DNA of 50,127 bases, from the NCBI GenBank assembly GCA_014802325.1, contig JAAVCK010000017.1, positions 1 through 50,127 of the forward strand, written 5' to 3'. The number at the start of each line of letters is the position of its first letter. Position 1 is the stretch's first letter. A model generated the notes under the pieces. The model was not told where the DNA came from. It ran no database searches and worked only from the letters and a program-made list of their open reading frames with translations. Made by a program: the position numbers and the translations under genes. Below, one piece after another: positions 26,095 through 34,172 of the stretch. The DNA is from Bacteroides sp. Its GTDB lineage: Bacteria; Bacteroidota; Bacteroidia; Bacteroidales; Muribaculaceae.

Positions 26095-26331
26095 TTATTG
26101 CTGAGCGTAGGAAAGTACGGTGGGGCTTTCCACATCCACGCCATATTGACGGGCCTTAGCGAGAATGGCGCGTGCCAGGCGGGGTTTCAGATCTTCAGGA
26201 CAATAGCGGAAATATGCTTCAGCCGCTCTTACGTGGGCTGCGTCGGGCATGGGATATTCCCTGCGTTCGGGTAGTCCGTAGTCACTGTCGGGCAACTCGC
26301 GGCGTTGCTGTGAAGATAATGTATCGCTCAT
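26095..26331 (-). CDS. Small protein with a phage-like LPDSxxxLPxxRxYPxPDxxH motif
   Basis: The 78-residue product has no signal peptide or membrane segment. Its core RRELPDSDYGLPERREYPM followed by PDAAHVRAAEAYF resembles a short module (LPxSxFxxPxxRxYPxxDxxHAxxA) that I know from phage capsid or protease-associated proteins and from stand-alone bacterial proteins (DUF6582-like). A helix with many Ala/Arg follows. The ATG lies 4 bases after the stop of the beta-barrel gene, so the two are cotranscribed. Function unknown. Confidence 0.7.
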   Translation of the reverse strand: MSDTLSSQQRRELPDSDYGLPERREYPMPDAAHVRAAEAYFRYCPEDLKPRLARAILAKARQYGVDVESPTVLSYAQQ

Positions 26332-26335
26332 GTTA

Positions 26336-26848
26336 TCAGAACTTGTAAGTTACGCCTACCTGAAGGAGACCCTGTGCGCCGAATCCGAGTTCACCGAAAA
26401 TTCCGAATCCGCGGCTGAGATCCACCTTTGCGCCGACGGGCGTCACCTGATATGCGAAATAGGATTTATTGCTTATACCGTCTGCGGCAAAGTGGGTGAT
26501 GTCGACACCGAGACCTACCTTGGCGTAGAGCTTGACGATACTGTTGCTGTAATACTGATAGCGGCCGTTGACCATTACTACATGATAGTACAGACTTGAA
26601 TTGGTGTCCTTGAATGACGAGCTGGAGAATGTGTAGCTCACTCCGGCGTCGATCTTGGGAGCGACTGGAAGATATACTCCTGCTGTCAGCGCACCCCAGG
26701 CATTGTTGACTTTGCCGAAACCGCCGTGCATGTCGGTAGCGTCCATCTGGGTGTATCCGCCATAACTTAATTGAATTTCAGGAGTGAGGGCCGATGCTGT
26801 AGCGGTCAAACCTGCGACTGCTAAGAGCGAGAGTAAAAATTTTTTCAT
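26336..26848 (-). CDS. Small outer-membrane beta-barrel protein
   Basis: The 170-residue protein has a signal peptide (1 to about 20, MKKFLLSLLAVAGLTATASA). Alternating hydrophobic strands follow, such as GVSYTFSSSSF, YYHVVMVNGRYQYYS and YAKVGLGVDI, and the protein ends in VGVTYKF, the terminal aromatic residue expected of proteins assembled by BamA. It fits the eight-strand OmpX/OmpA-barrel class. An in-frame upstream start exists, but the ATG at 26848 gives the clean signal peptide. The 100-base divergent spacer has a weak near-match TTATTTTG on the minus strand. Role unknown. Confidence 0.85.
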   Translation of the reverse strand: MKKFLLSLLAVAGLTATASALTPEIQLSYGGYTQMDATDMHGGFGKVNNAWGALTAGVYLPVAPKIDAGVSYTFSSSSFKDTNSSLYYHVVMVNGRYQYYSNSIVKLYAKVGLGVDITHFAADGISNKSYFAYQVTPVGAKVDLSRGFGIFGELGFGAQGLLQVGVTYKF

Positions 26849-26936
26849 AATAGTAATGGTTTTGGGGGGTTGCAAAATAAATCAGATAAAGTGAGGATTT
26901 GTATACCGATTTAACAAGGAATTAAATTAAATAGTT

Positions 26937-26944
26937 TAACTTTG
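26937..26944 (+). promoter_or_regulatory. -7 box TAACTTTG four bases from the FKBP ATG
   Basis: TAACTTTG is a perfect TAnnTTTG match ending at 26944; the ATG begins at 26949. The predicted transcription start coincides with the start codon, so the mRNA would be leaderless or nearly so. No TTTG is found 19-21 bases upstream. Confidence 0.6.
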
Positions 26945-26948
26945 CAAC

Positions 26949-27347
26949 ATGGCAAATAAGGAATACGCTGATAAAAACAAGGCCTGGCTCGTGCAAAAAG
27001 CGCAGGAACCAGGGGTTAAGGCCCTTGACAAGGGGATTTATTATAAAGTGTTAAACTCGGGGAAACCCGACGCTCAGCGCCCGTCGCGCAACAGTGTGGT
27101 GGTGGCTCACTATACCGGTCGCACCATCAACGGCAAGAAATTTGACTCAAGCCGAGGGGGTGCTCCGCTGGCTGCGCGTCTGCGCGATCTTATACCCGGG
27201 TGGGGAATAGCTCTATGCAATATGCGCGTGGGCGACAAGTGGGAAGTGTATATTCCTGCCGAGATGGGCTACGGACGCTTTTCTCAGCCGGGCATACCGG
27301 GAGGCTCCACGCTGATTTTTGAAATCGAATTAATGGGCGTAGGCTGA
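26949..27347 (+). CDS. FKBP-type peptidyl-prolyl cis-trans isomerase
   Basis: The 132-residue protein has one FKBP domain (about 45-132), which catalyses cis-trans isomerisation of proline peptide bonds. Conserved pocket elements are visible: VVVAHYTGRTINGKKFDSS (Tyr, Phe, Asp), LIPGWGIAL (Ile-Pro-Gly-Trp), AEMGYG and LIFEIELMGV. The first 40 residues are charged and there is no signal peptide, so it is predicted cytoplasmic, unlike many exported Bacteroidota FKBPs. No other methionine precedes the domain, which fixes the start at 26949. Its last 18 bases overlap the end of the convergent PHP phosphatase gene. Confidence 0.93.
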   Translation: MANKEYADKNKAWLVQKAQEPGVKALDKGIYYKVLNSGKPDAQRPSRNSVVVAHYTGRTINGKKFDSSRGGAPLAARLRDLIPGWGIALCNMRVGDKWEVYIPAEMGYGRFSQPGIPGGSTLIFEIELMGVG

Positions 27348-28145
27348 CAGTCGGCTCAGCGCCTCGCCGCGCGAGGCGTCGATGAGGTCGGTGTAGTGGG
27401 CGTCAGAGTTGACTACGAGTTTCAGCCGGCGGTCGGTAAGGAGGGGCCAGTAGCGTTCGTGGGGAAAGAAGCGTGAGCGTTGAGCGAATGCTTTGGTATT
27501 TATTTCCACGAATATATCGCTGTCGGCGAGAAGACCGACGATCTCTTCGACCCGGCTGCGATACCAAGGCTCATCTTCTATGTCGGGCTGCGCTACGGAT
27601 GCGTTGAGCCCTATTTTGTCGAAATGGCCTATGATGTCAAAACCGCCTGCGAGTATCATGTCGCGGGTGCGGTCATAGAATGTATCGACCACATAGCGCA
27701 GGTCGCCCCCGAAATATTGGTCAAGCCGCTTGACGAATCGCTCGGGCGAACCGTCAACGTCGATTTCCTCGCCCGTGTCAGGGGCAGGCACGAAGTGCAC
27801 TGAACTGATGCGGTAGTCGAGCGGCAACCGGCGGAAATATTCGTGTGAAGCACCCCACTTTTCGCCCAGATAGTCTATCTCCATGCCGGCATAAAATCTT
27901 ATGCGGCCTTGATATGCATCGTTGAGCCGCTTCACCGTGGCAAGATATTCATCTACGTCGGCGGATTTCATGTTGCAGGGTGACTCGATTGGCACCGGAC
28001 TGTGAGGCGAGAACCCGTAGTGGAGCATGCCTGAAGCGGCTGCGGCCGCGGCAAATTCGTCCATCGTGAAGCGTCCGTCGCAGTATTGGGTGTGGGAGTG
28101 GAGATTATAGCGAGTGGTAGATGAGATGATGTCGTCGATCAGCAT
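27330..28145 (-). CDS. PHP-domain phosphatase, histidinol-phosphatase type
   Basis: The 271-residue product is a PHP-family metal phosphoesterase like HisK/HisJ histidinol-phosphatase (step 8 of histidine synthesis). Metal ligands are spread as expected: NLHSHTQYCDG (His-x-His), YGFSPHSP, AGMEIDYLGE, ISSVHFV, IIGHFDKIG and VVNSDAHYTD. No other his gene lies nearby, so a different phosphate ester cannot be excluded. The ATG at 28145 lies 38 bases after the floA terminator hairpin. A near-match TACTTTTA sits between them on the minus strand. It overlaps the FKBP gene tail to tail by 18 bases. Confidence 0.87.
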   Translation of the reverse strand: MLIDDIISSTTRYNLHSHTQYCDGRFTMDEFAAAAAASGMLHYGFSPHSPVPIESPCNMKSADVDEYLATVKRLNDAYQGRIRFYAGMEIDYLGEKWGASHEYFRRLPLDYRISSVHFVPAPDTGEEIDVDGSPERFVKRLDQYFGGDLRYVVDTFYDRTRDMILAGGFDIIGHFDKIGLNASVAQPDIEDEPWYRSRVEEIVGLLADSDIFVEINTKAFAQRSRFFPHERYWPLLTDRRLKLVVNSDAHYTDLIDASRGEALSRLSAYAH

Positions 28146-28182
28146 GTGCAGGTAAGTAGGATGAGTGTGGTGGTAAAAGTAT

Positions 28183-28213
28183 CGTCATCACCGCGCGAGT
28201 GGCAGTGATGACG
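28183..28213 (-). terminator. Hairpin after floA
   Basis: CGTCATCAC (28183-28191) and GTGATGACG (28205-28213) pair perfectly over 9 bp around a 13-base loop that can pair further. On the minus strand ATACTTTTACC follows, giving a short U-tract. It lies 24 bases after the floA stop. Confidence 0.7.
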
Positions 28214-28236
28214 AATAAGAGTATCAGTGGATAGGA

Positions 28237-29208
28237 TTACTTGCTTGATGTGGGAGGATTGGCGATATTGTGACGCATGTTGGTGTCACTCTCGATATTT
28301 TTCATGCGGTAGTAGTCCATAATGCCGAGATTGCCTGTGGTGAAAGCCTGAGCCATGGCGCGGGGCAGTTCGGCCTCGGCTTCGATCACTTTCGCACGAG
28401 CCTCCTGAGCCTTGGCCTTCATTTCCTGTTCGAGGGCGATAGCCATAGCGCGGCGTTCCTCAGCCTTGGCCTGGGCGATATTCTTGTCGGCCTGGGCCTG
28501 ATCCATCTGGAGAGCTGCACCGATGTTTTTACCTATGTCAATGTCGGCTATGTCGATGGAAAGAATCTCAAATGCGGTGCCTGAGTCAAGACCCTTGCTG
28601 AGCACGAGTTTCGAGATGTTGTCGGGATTTTCGAGCACCTGCTTATGCGACTCCGATGAGCCGATCGACGATACGATACCCTCGCCTACACGGGCAAGTA
28701 CGGTGTCTTCGCCGGCGCCACCCACGAGCTGGCGGATGTTGGCGCGCACGGTCACTCGGGCTATGGCTATGAGCTGGATACCGTCTTTAGCCACTGCGGT
28801 CACATGGGGAGTCTCGATCACCTTGGGGTTGACCGACATCTGCACGGCCTGAAATACGTCGCGGCCTGCAAGGTCAATGGCGGTAGCCATCTTGAATCCG
28901 AGATCGATGTTGGCTTTCGATGCCGATACGAGAGCGTGAACCACTTTCTCCACATTACCTCCTGCGAGGTAGTGGGCTTCGAGGTCGTCGCGGGTCACGT
29001 CGTTGAGTCCGGCTTTGTGGGCTTCGATGAGAGCGCGCACTATTATCGAAGCAGGCACCTGACGGATACGCATCAGAAAGAGCTGAAGAAGCGAAATCTT
29101 CACGCCGCTTACCCGGGCTGAAATCCACAGGAAGAACGGAACGTAGTAGAAAAACACGCATAGGAGTATGATTGCTCCCACGAGTAAAAGGATGAGTGTC
29201 AGTTCCAT
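28237..29208 (-). CDS. floA: Flotillin-like protein FloA
   Basis: FloA is a bacterial flotillin that forms membrane foci and organises functional membrane microdomains. The 323-residue protein matches the UPF0365/YqfA family throughout: an N-terminal membrane hairpin (about 4-30, [22 protein letters not shown]), then the SPFH domain with [19 protein letters not shown] and [12 protein letters not shown] long Ala/Glu coiled coil follows (about 225-290, for example [20 protein letters not shown]). It starts 28 bases after the PD40 gene, in the same transcript. In many bacteria the partner is an NfeD membrane protein; none is adjacent here. Confidence 0.96.
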   Translation of the reverse strand: MELTLILLLVGAIILLCVFFYYVPFFLWISARVSGVKISLLQLFLMRIRQVPASIIVRALIEAHKAGLNDVTRDDLEAHYLAGGNVEKVVHALVSASKANIDLGFKMATAIDLAGRDVFQAVQMSVNPKVIETPHVTAVAKDGIQLIAIARVTVRANIRQLVGGAGEDTVLARVGEGIVSSIGSSESHKQVLENPDNISKLVLSKGLDSGTAFEILSIDIADIDIGKNIGAALQMDQAQADKNIAQAKAEERRAMAIALEQEMKAKAQEARAKVIEAEAELPRAMAQAFTTGNLGIMDYYRMKNIESDTNMRHNIANPPTSSK

Positions 29209-29236
29209 AATGGATTGGTTTTTATGTGTGTTGAAG

Positions 29237-30697
29237 TTAGAAGTTGCTGATATTGTCGCCTAACTCGGCGCGTACCACTTCGTTGCGCAGCGAGGTCAGC
29301 TCACGGTTACGGCGCTCCACCTCTTCCTCAAGCGAGATGATGCGAAACGATAGCGAGTGGTCGCCCGCTCCATACTGCGCACGCAGTTGCTCAAGTTGGC
29401 GGCGGCTGGCAGCAAGGTAGTTGCATCCTTTGACATATTCGGCCACAGCCTTGCGCACGCGCGGCGAAGAGAAGTTGTCGGCCGACGTGATGACACGTCC
29501 GTCGGGCAGACTGATTTCTATCACAGGGTCGCCGGAGTCGTCGGCGGTAGCAGCCGCTGCCTCGCTACGTTTACGCAGCTCGGCGGCGGAGTAGGGTGCG
29601 CCTGACTGTGTAAGAGCTATCGAGCTGAGGCGGGCTATGTCGCCGAGGTCGGGAGTGTCGGCAGGATAGTTCACGCGCATGTCGGCGCTCGGTATAAAAG
29701 TATATACCGTGACCGAGTCAGCGAGTCCGTTGCGGTCGCTCACCCACCAGCCGATCCCGTTGGCTTCGTCGATGGCAAGCATATAGTCGTTGGCCGGTGA
29801 ATTGTAGGGCATACCCACGTTTGAAGGCTGGAGATAGCTCTCGTCGCCACGGCGTGACACGAAGATGTCAAGTCCGCCGAGCGAGTCCTCGCCGTCGGCT
29901 GCGAAGTATAGAGTCACACCGTCGGGCATGAGAAATGGAAAGTCGACTGTAGAGCCGGAGTCTTTTCCGAATATCGACTCGAAGTCAAACAGACGTACCG
30001 GTTCTATCCATTGTCCGTCGGCCAGCTGATAAGTCTCATACAAAGCCGACTTGCCGCTTTCATCATCCATGGCCGCAAACATCACGTAGTCGCCGGCCTC
30101 GCTTTCAAATGCTGCGGGCGAAAGGGTGGCAAGCCCCTGAGCGGTAAGCCAGCCGCGGGGCAGCAACCGCTCCACACGCGAGTCGGGACGCAGGCGTCCG
30201 GCTGTTCGCGCCATCCGGTAGTAGTTGAGAAAATCATCGGCCGGAATATTCACGCTGTCCATCACGGCTATCTTTTCCACACGGTCGAGCATCGACAGGC
30301 CGAGATTTATGCGGTGACGGAGTATGTCGGTATAATCCGTGGGTTCGTCGCTCCACTGCGGGATATACTGATTGTCGGCGGCGGACTGATCTTTGGTGCG
30401 CTTTGAGAGATATTTGTCGAGCAGTTCGCCGGCACGTTGGAAGTCATAGAGATCAAAGCACAGTTCGGCGGCGTCGAGATTACCGCGGTTGTCGCTCTTA
30501 ATAAAGTAGGTGATGGCCTCGGCCGGCTGTCCGGCATCGCGGAGCGCCTCGGCAGCCCGTCGGTTAGCCTTCTGATTCTTAGGCGATTTTTTAGCAGCCG
30601 CCACAGCGTCGGTTACTTCGTCGGCCATCGCAGCGGCCGGAGTAGTGAGCGCGATAAAGGCTATTGAGAGCAGTGAGAATATATATTTACGTAACAT
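29237..30697 (-). CDS. Exported TPR/PD40 beta-propeller protein with coiled-coil tail
   Basis: The 486-residue protein has a signal peptide (1 to about 25, [17 protein letters not shown]). A helical repeat region of TPR type (about 28-110, [22 protein letters not shown]) follows, then a propeller-like part with PD40 motifs (about 190-340): [26 protein letters not shown] and [19 protein letters not shown]. The last about 80 residues are a predicted coiled coil ([20 protein letters not shown]). PD40 domains in Bacteroidota often occur in OmpA-type or gliding/secretion-associated proteins, but no OmpA domain is present. The ATG at 30697 follows a -7 box; earlier in-frame starts lack a signal peptide. 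Partner gene floA suggests an envelope role. Confidence 0.82.
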   Translation of the reverse strand: MLRKYIFSLLSIAFIALTTPAAAMADEVTDAVAAAKKSPKNQKANRRAAEALRDAGQPAEAITYFIKSDNRGNLDAAELCFDLYDFQRAGELLDKYLSKRTKDQSAADNQYIPQWSDEPTDYTDILRHRINLGLSMLDRVEKIAVMDSVNIPADDFLNYYRMARTAGRLRPDSRVERLLPRGWLTAQGLATLSPAAFESEAGDYVMFAAMDDESGKSALYETYQLADGQWIEPVRLFDFESIFGKDSGSTVDFPFLMPDGVTLYFAADGEDSLGGLDIFVSRRGDESYLQPSNVGMPYNSPANDYMLAIDEANGIGWWVSDRNGLADSVTVYTFIPSADMRVNYPADTPDLGDIARLSSIALTQSGAPYSAAELRKRSEAAAATADDSGDPVIEISLPDGRVITSADNFSSPRVRKAVAEYVKGCNYLAASRRQLEQLRAQYGAGDHSLSFRIISLEEEVERRNRELTSLRNEVVRAELGDNISNF

Positions 30698-30723
30698 TGT
30701 ACTTGAGTTTGATGTAGCAGCCT

Positions 30724-30731
30724 CAAATATA
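30724..30731 (-). promoter_or_regulatory. -7 box TATATTTG for the PD40-floA transcript
   Basis: TATATTTG on the minus strand matches TAnnTTTG 26 bases before the ATG at 30697, in the 86-base gap after the sigma-54 activator gene. No TTTG is found 19-20 bases upstream. Confidence 0.55.
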
Positions 30732-30783
30732 GTGATTTTTTTTGATACATTCCCCTCTGCGGGGCAAAAAATCATCGGTCGGC

Positions 30784-32025
30784 TTAATCCAGTCCGTACT
30801 CCTTGATTTTGCGGTAGAGGGTACGCTCCGATATGTTGAGTTCGCGTGCGGTGGCTTTGCGCAGACCGCCGTTACGCTCAAGCGAGCGCTTTATCATCTC
30901 GCGTTCGTTTTCTTCGAGCGTGGCGGGATTAGATTCGGGCGTGTGGATGGGCTGATGTAAGGGCGAGGCAAACGGCGAATATTTCACTATCTCGGTAGGA
31001 ATGGCTTCAGCAGCATGGCTATGGTCGGCTATGGTCTCGCACTCTGTGATGACGGGAGTCTCCACGGCCGAATGTGTGGTTAGCTCGGCCACTTCGGCTT
31101 TAAGTGTGTCTATCTCATGCTGCATGCGGAATATCATGCTGACCAGGGCGTCGCGCTCCATATCATATTTACTTCCCGATGCGCCAAATTCATGCTTCAG
31201 AGCCGGTGTGTATCTCACGGCTGCCTCGGGTATGAACGCTTCGAGCATGTCGGCCGTGATGGTGTTGCCGCTGTCAAACAGTGCTAACTGGTCAATTACG
31301 TTTTTGAGCTGACGCACGTTGCCGGGCCAGCGATAATGGAGCATGCGCTGGCGGGCCGAATCGTCAAAGGCTATCGCACTCACGCGGTAGCGTTCGGAGA
31401 AATCGGCTGCAAACTTGCGGGCAAGAAGCACTATGTCGTTGCCGCGGTCGCGCAGAGGCGGAATGGAAATCGACACGGTGGAGAGGCGGTAGTATAGATC
31501 CTCGCGGAAACGCCCTTCGGCCACGGCGCGGCTCATATCTACATTGGTGGCGGCTACGATGCGGACATTGCATTTCTGCACCGTCGACGAGCCTACCTTG
31601 ATAAACTCACCCGACTCAAGCACACGCAGCAGACGCGCCTGTGTGGAGAGGGGCAGTTCGCCTACCTCATCGAGAAATATCATGCCTCCGTCGGCTTCCT
31701 CAAAGTAACCTTTACGGGCACCGACAGCGCCGGTAAAGGCTCCCTTTTCGTGGCCGAAAAGTTCGGAATCAATAGTGCCTTCGGGGATGGCACCGCAGTT
31801 TACGGCTATGTAGCGGGCATGCTTGCGCGGCGAATATGCGTGAATGATTTTCGGAAAAAATTCCTTACCTGTGCCGCTCTCACCGGTGATAAGCACCGAG
31901 AGGTCGAATGGCGCTACCTTTACGGCGCGCTCAAGGGCTGCTATGAGCAGGGGCGAATTGCCCACGATACCGTATCGCAGTTTGGCCTGTTGGACTTCGG
32001 CCGACATTTCGGGTATGGTATTCAT
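30784..32025 (-). CDS. Sigma-54-dependent transcriptional activator without receiver domain
   Basis: The 413-residue enhancer-binding protein begins its AAA+ domain almost at once (about 18-240): Walker A GESGTGKE (48-55), the sigma-54-contacting loop GAFTGA (95-100), Walker B MIFLDE (115-120) and LRDRGNDI. There is no N-terminal receiver, PAS or GAF domain, so activity must be set by expression, a partner or the C-terminal region. A linker with a short coiled coil (about 285-310) leads to a FIS-type DNA-binding helix-turn-helix at the end (LRKATARELNISERTLYRKI). Its ATG overlaps the acyltransferase stop (ATGA), so the two are coupled. Targets are not visible here. Confidence 0.93.
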   Translation of the reverse strand: MNTIPEMSAEVQQAKLRYGIVGNSPLLIAALERAVKVAPFDLSVLITGESGTGKEFFPKIIHAYSPRKHARYIAVNCGAIPEGTIDSELFGHEKGAFTGAVGARKGYFEEADGGMIFLDEVGELPLSTQARLLRVLESGEFIKVGSSTVQKCNVRIVAATNVDMSRAVAEGRFREDLYYRLSTVSISIPPLRDRGNDIVLLARKFAADFSERYRVSAIAFDDSARQRMLHYRWPGNVRQLKNVIDQLALFDSGNTITADMLEAFIPEAAVRYTPALKHEFGASGSKYDMERDALVSMIFRMQHEIDTLKAEVAELTTHSAVETPVITECETIADHSHAAEAIPTEIVKYSPFASPLHQPIHTPESNPATLEENEREMIKRSLERNGGLRKATARELNISERTLYRKIKEYGLD

Positions 32026-32864
32026 CGGTCGCGGAGTTCAAATGTTTTCTCGCGCAGGAAGAGTCCGAGTTCTTCAAGCGAGCCGCTGTGGGCGTTCTGT
32101 TCCTCTACGGAGATGGGATTTCCTATGGAGATATGGATGGTCTTGTGGGCTTTCTTGAATATCTCTGCGGGGAGGCGCAGGGTGCGCAGCTGCCAGCTCA
32201 CAATACCAAGGAAATTGAACCACCAGCTGTTGCTTCCGTGAAAATATATCGGTATCACGGGCACGTTCATCTTCTTGATGAGTCGTATGACGGTGGGCTG
32301 CCACTCGCGGTCTTCCAGACGCAGATGTCCGTTGAGTTTCGCCACTGCGCCGGCCGGGAAAAATCCTACGGGATGGCCGTTGCGTATGCGCGACATGGCT
32401 TCTTTAATCCCTCGCACTGACACGGCTTTCTTCACCGGATCGTCGCTTGCCAGCGAGTCTACGGCTATGAAACTGGGGCGCAGAGCTGATATATAGTTGA
32501 GAGTCATGTTGACCATGACTTTAAATTCAGGGCGGCGGCTCCCGATAAGGTCAATTAGGGTCACTCCGTCTAGTGCTCCGAAAGGATGATTGCTCACCGT
32601 GACAAACGGCCCTTCGGGCAGATGGTCGAGCAGCTCGGCATTGTCGATCTTGAGCTTGATGTCAAGTTCGTCGAGCATTCTCCGGCAAAAGTCGGGGCCG
32701 GGAGTGTCGCACAGACGAGAGTGCATGTCATTGCATTTGTCGATAGAGAGAAAATGGATCAGACCCTCCACTAACCGCCGCTTGCCTTTAAGTTGCGGAG
32801 CGAGAGCCACTATCTCGTCATATCCGAGAACTACAGGATGTATATCGTAAGAAGAATAGTCCAT
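32022..32864 (-). CDS. Lysophospholipid/aminolipid acyltransferase (PlsC-like)
   Basis: The 280-residue product is a 1-acylglycerol-3-phosphate-type O-acyltransferase. The catalytic box is TVSNHPFGALDG, a variant His-x5-Asp form typical of the NHPxGxxDG subgroup that includes ornithine- and glycine-lipid enzymes, and the substrate box is GFFPAGAV. No clear membrane helix is seen, so it is probably membrane-associated. Bacteroides uses related enzymes for glycine lipids, so that function is possible, but phospholipid synthesis is equally compatible. Two in-frame ATGs exist (32873, 32864). The second is preferred because the -7 box leaves almost no leader for the first. It is coupled to the sigma-54 activator. 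Confidence 0.85.
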   Translation of the reverse strand: MDYSSYDIHPVVLGYDEIVALAPQLKGKRRLVEGLIHFLSIDKCNDMHSRLCDTPGPDFCRRMLDELDIKLKIDNAELLDHLPEGPFVTVSNHPFGALDGVTLIDLIGSRRPEFKVMVNMTLNYISALRPSFIAVDSLASDDPVKKAVSVRGIKEAMSRIRNGHPVGFFPAGAVAKLNGHLRLEDREWQPTVIRLIKKMNVPVIPIYFHGSNSWWFNFLGIVSWQLRTLRLPAEIFKKAHKTIHISIGNPISVEEQNAHSGSLEELGLFLREKTFELRDR

Positions 32865-32883
32865 TTCTTGCATTTTATCACCG

Positions 32884-32915
32884 CAAAATTAACAAATATT
32901 CCGAGAAAAAACAAG
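32884..32915 (-). promoter_or_regulatory. Promoter for acyltransferase-sigma-54 activator
   Basis: TAATTTTG (32884-32891, minus strand) matches TAnnTTTG; CTTG (32912-32915), one base off TTTG, is exactly 20 bases upstream. The expected start site is about 10-14 bases before the ATG at 32864. The remaining 140 bases up to hemW contain a 12-base palindrome CTCACCGGTGAG (32923-32934) and a weak 6-bp hairpin (33018-33034). Confidence 0.6.
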
Positions 32916-33054
32916 TGGCTGACTCACCGGTGAGGATAATCAATTTCCCATTCGCCGCATAATGACCTGACCGAAGTAATCCGACTCGCCACATATGGCC
33001 GGTAAATCAGTTAGTTGACAGCCGCATAGGCTGTGACATGATGGCGTGCTCAGA

Positions 33055-34164
33055 TCACACTTCCATGAAATCGGATATGATGTCGTTGCTTATCAGCCAT
33101 CTCGATTCGGGTATGACAAGACGGGAGGGAGTGAGGACAACGTTGCCTGCCTTTACGTGGCGGCGTCGGGCGGTGCGGATGAGCGTGTCGGTCAATTTCT
33201 CGCCGAAAAGGCGCGCCGTTTTGTCGAGATCAAGTCCTTCGCTTGTGCGGAGAGCTGTGAATACCAGGTCGTTGAATCGCTCGGCATTACTCTCTTCCTC
33301 CACCTGACGTGATCCGATGCCGCGGCCTGACACATATTCTTTTACCGACGGAATGTTGCTGAACCTCATGGTGCCGTCCCAGCCGTGGGCGCCCGGGCCG
33401 ATGCCGAGATATGGAGTGAGATCCCAGTAGCGGGAGTTGTGGACGGCGCGACGTCCGGGAAGTGCGAAATTTGATATTTCGTAGTGCTCATATCCGGCAC
33501 TTCGGGCAGTGGAGGTGAGCGTGACATACATTTCCTCTACAGTCTCTGCCGGAGTCTCGGTGATTTTTCCGGCCATGCGCATGGCATTCAGCCGCGTGCC
33601 TTCCTCATATGAGAGCGAGTAGGCCGACAGATGTTCGGGGTGCAAGTCGAGGATGCGCATAAGTGTGTCTCGCCACCCTTCAACCGATTGTCCGGGCAGA
33701 CCGTAGATGAGATCGAGAGATATGTTGGTGAATCCGGCGCGGCGCAATGTGCGGTATGCTTCGATAGTTTCGGCGGCAGTGTGTCGTCGGCCTATCGTGT
33801 GAAGTACATCGTCGTCGAGCGACTGCACACCCATGCTTATGCGGTCAATCCCCATTCCCATCCACGAGCGGGCGCGCTCAAGTGTCACGTCCTCGGGATT
33901 TACCTCCATGGTAAATTCCTCATAGTCACAGTCGGGGAGATGAGCCGTGATGCGCCGCAGCATTTCGTCGGAAAGCGACGAGGGTGTGCCTCCGCCTAAA
34001 TAGACGGTGGAAATATCGTAAGGCCATGATGCAATCCGCGAATCGAGTTCATGGCATAGTGCGTCGACGAATTGCTCTGTCAATCCGCGCCGAGGTATGG
34101 AATAGAAGTCGCAATATGCACACTTGGAGTGGCAGAACGGTATGTGAATGTATAAGCCTGACAT
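33055..34164 (-). CDS. hemW: Heme chaperone HemW (radical SAM, HemN-like)
   Basis: HemW binds heme and is thought to deliver it to respiratory enzymes. It is a relative of coproporphyrinogen dehydrogenase HemN without that activity. The 369-residue length is that of HemW rather than HemN (about 450). The radical SAM cluster motif is at the start, IPFCHSKCAYCDFYS (Cys11, Cys15, Cys18), followed by VYLGGGTPSSL and EVNPEDVT. A GTG (34176) and an ATG (34173) overlapping the previous stop as TGATG are also in frame. The ATG at 34164 gives the usual MSGLYIHIPFC. It ends the ftsY-led gene run. Confidence 0.9.
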   Translation of the reverse strand: MSGLYIHIPFCHSKCAYCDFYSIPRRGLTEQFVDALCHELDSRIASWPYDISTVYLGGGTPSSLSDEMLRRITAHLPDCDYEEFTMEVNPEDVTLERARSWMGMGIDRISMGVQSLDDDVLHTIGRRHTAAETIEAYRTLRRAGFTNISLDLIYGLPGQSVEGWRDTLMRILDLHPEHLSAYSLSYEEGTRLNAMRMAGKITETPAETVEEMYVTLTSTARSAGYEHYEISNFALPGRRAVHNSRYWDLTPYLGIGPGAHGWDGTMRFSNIPSVKEYVSGRGIGSRQVEEESNAERFNDLVFTALRTSEGLDLDKTARLFGEKLTDTLIRTARRRHVKAGNVVLTPSRLVIPESRWLISNDIISDFMEV

Positions 34165-34172
34165 AGAGCCCA

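Noticed and set aside
32923..32934. 12-base palindrome CTCACCGGTGAG as an operator upstream of the acyltransferase promoter
   Set aside because: Perfect but short and seen once; a chance occurrence cannot be excluded without other copies.
33018..33034. 6-bp hairpin ACAGCC/GGCTGT as the hemW terminator
   Set aside because: Too short and without a T-run; the end of the long ftsY-hemW run has no convincing terminator.
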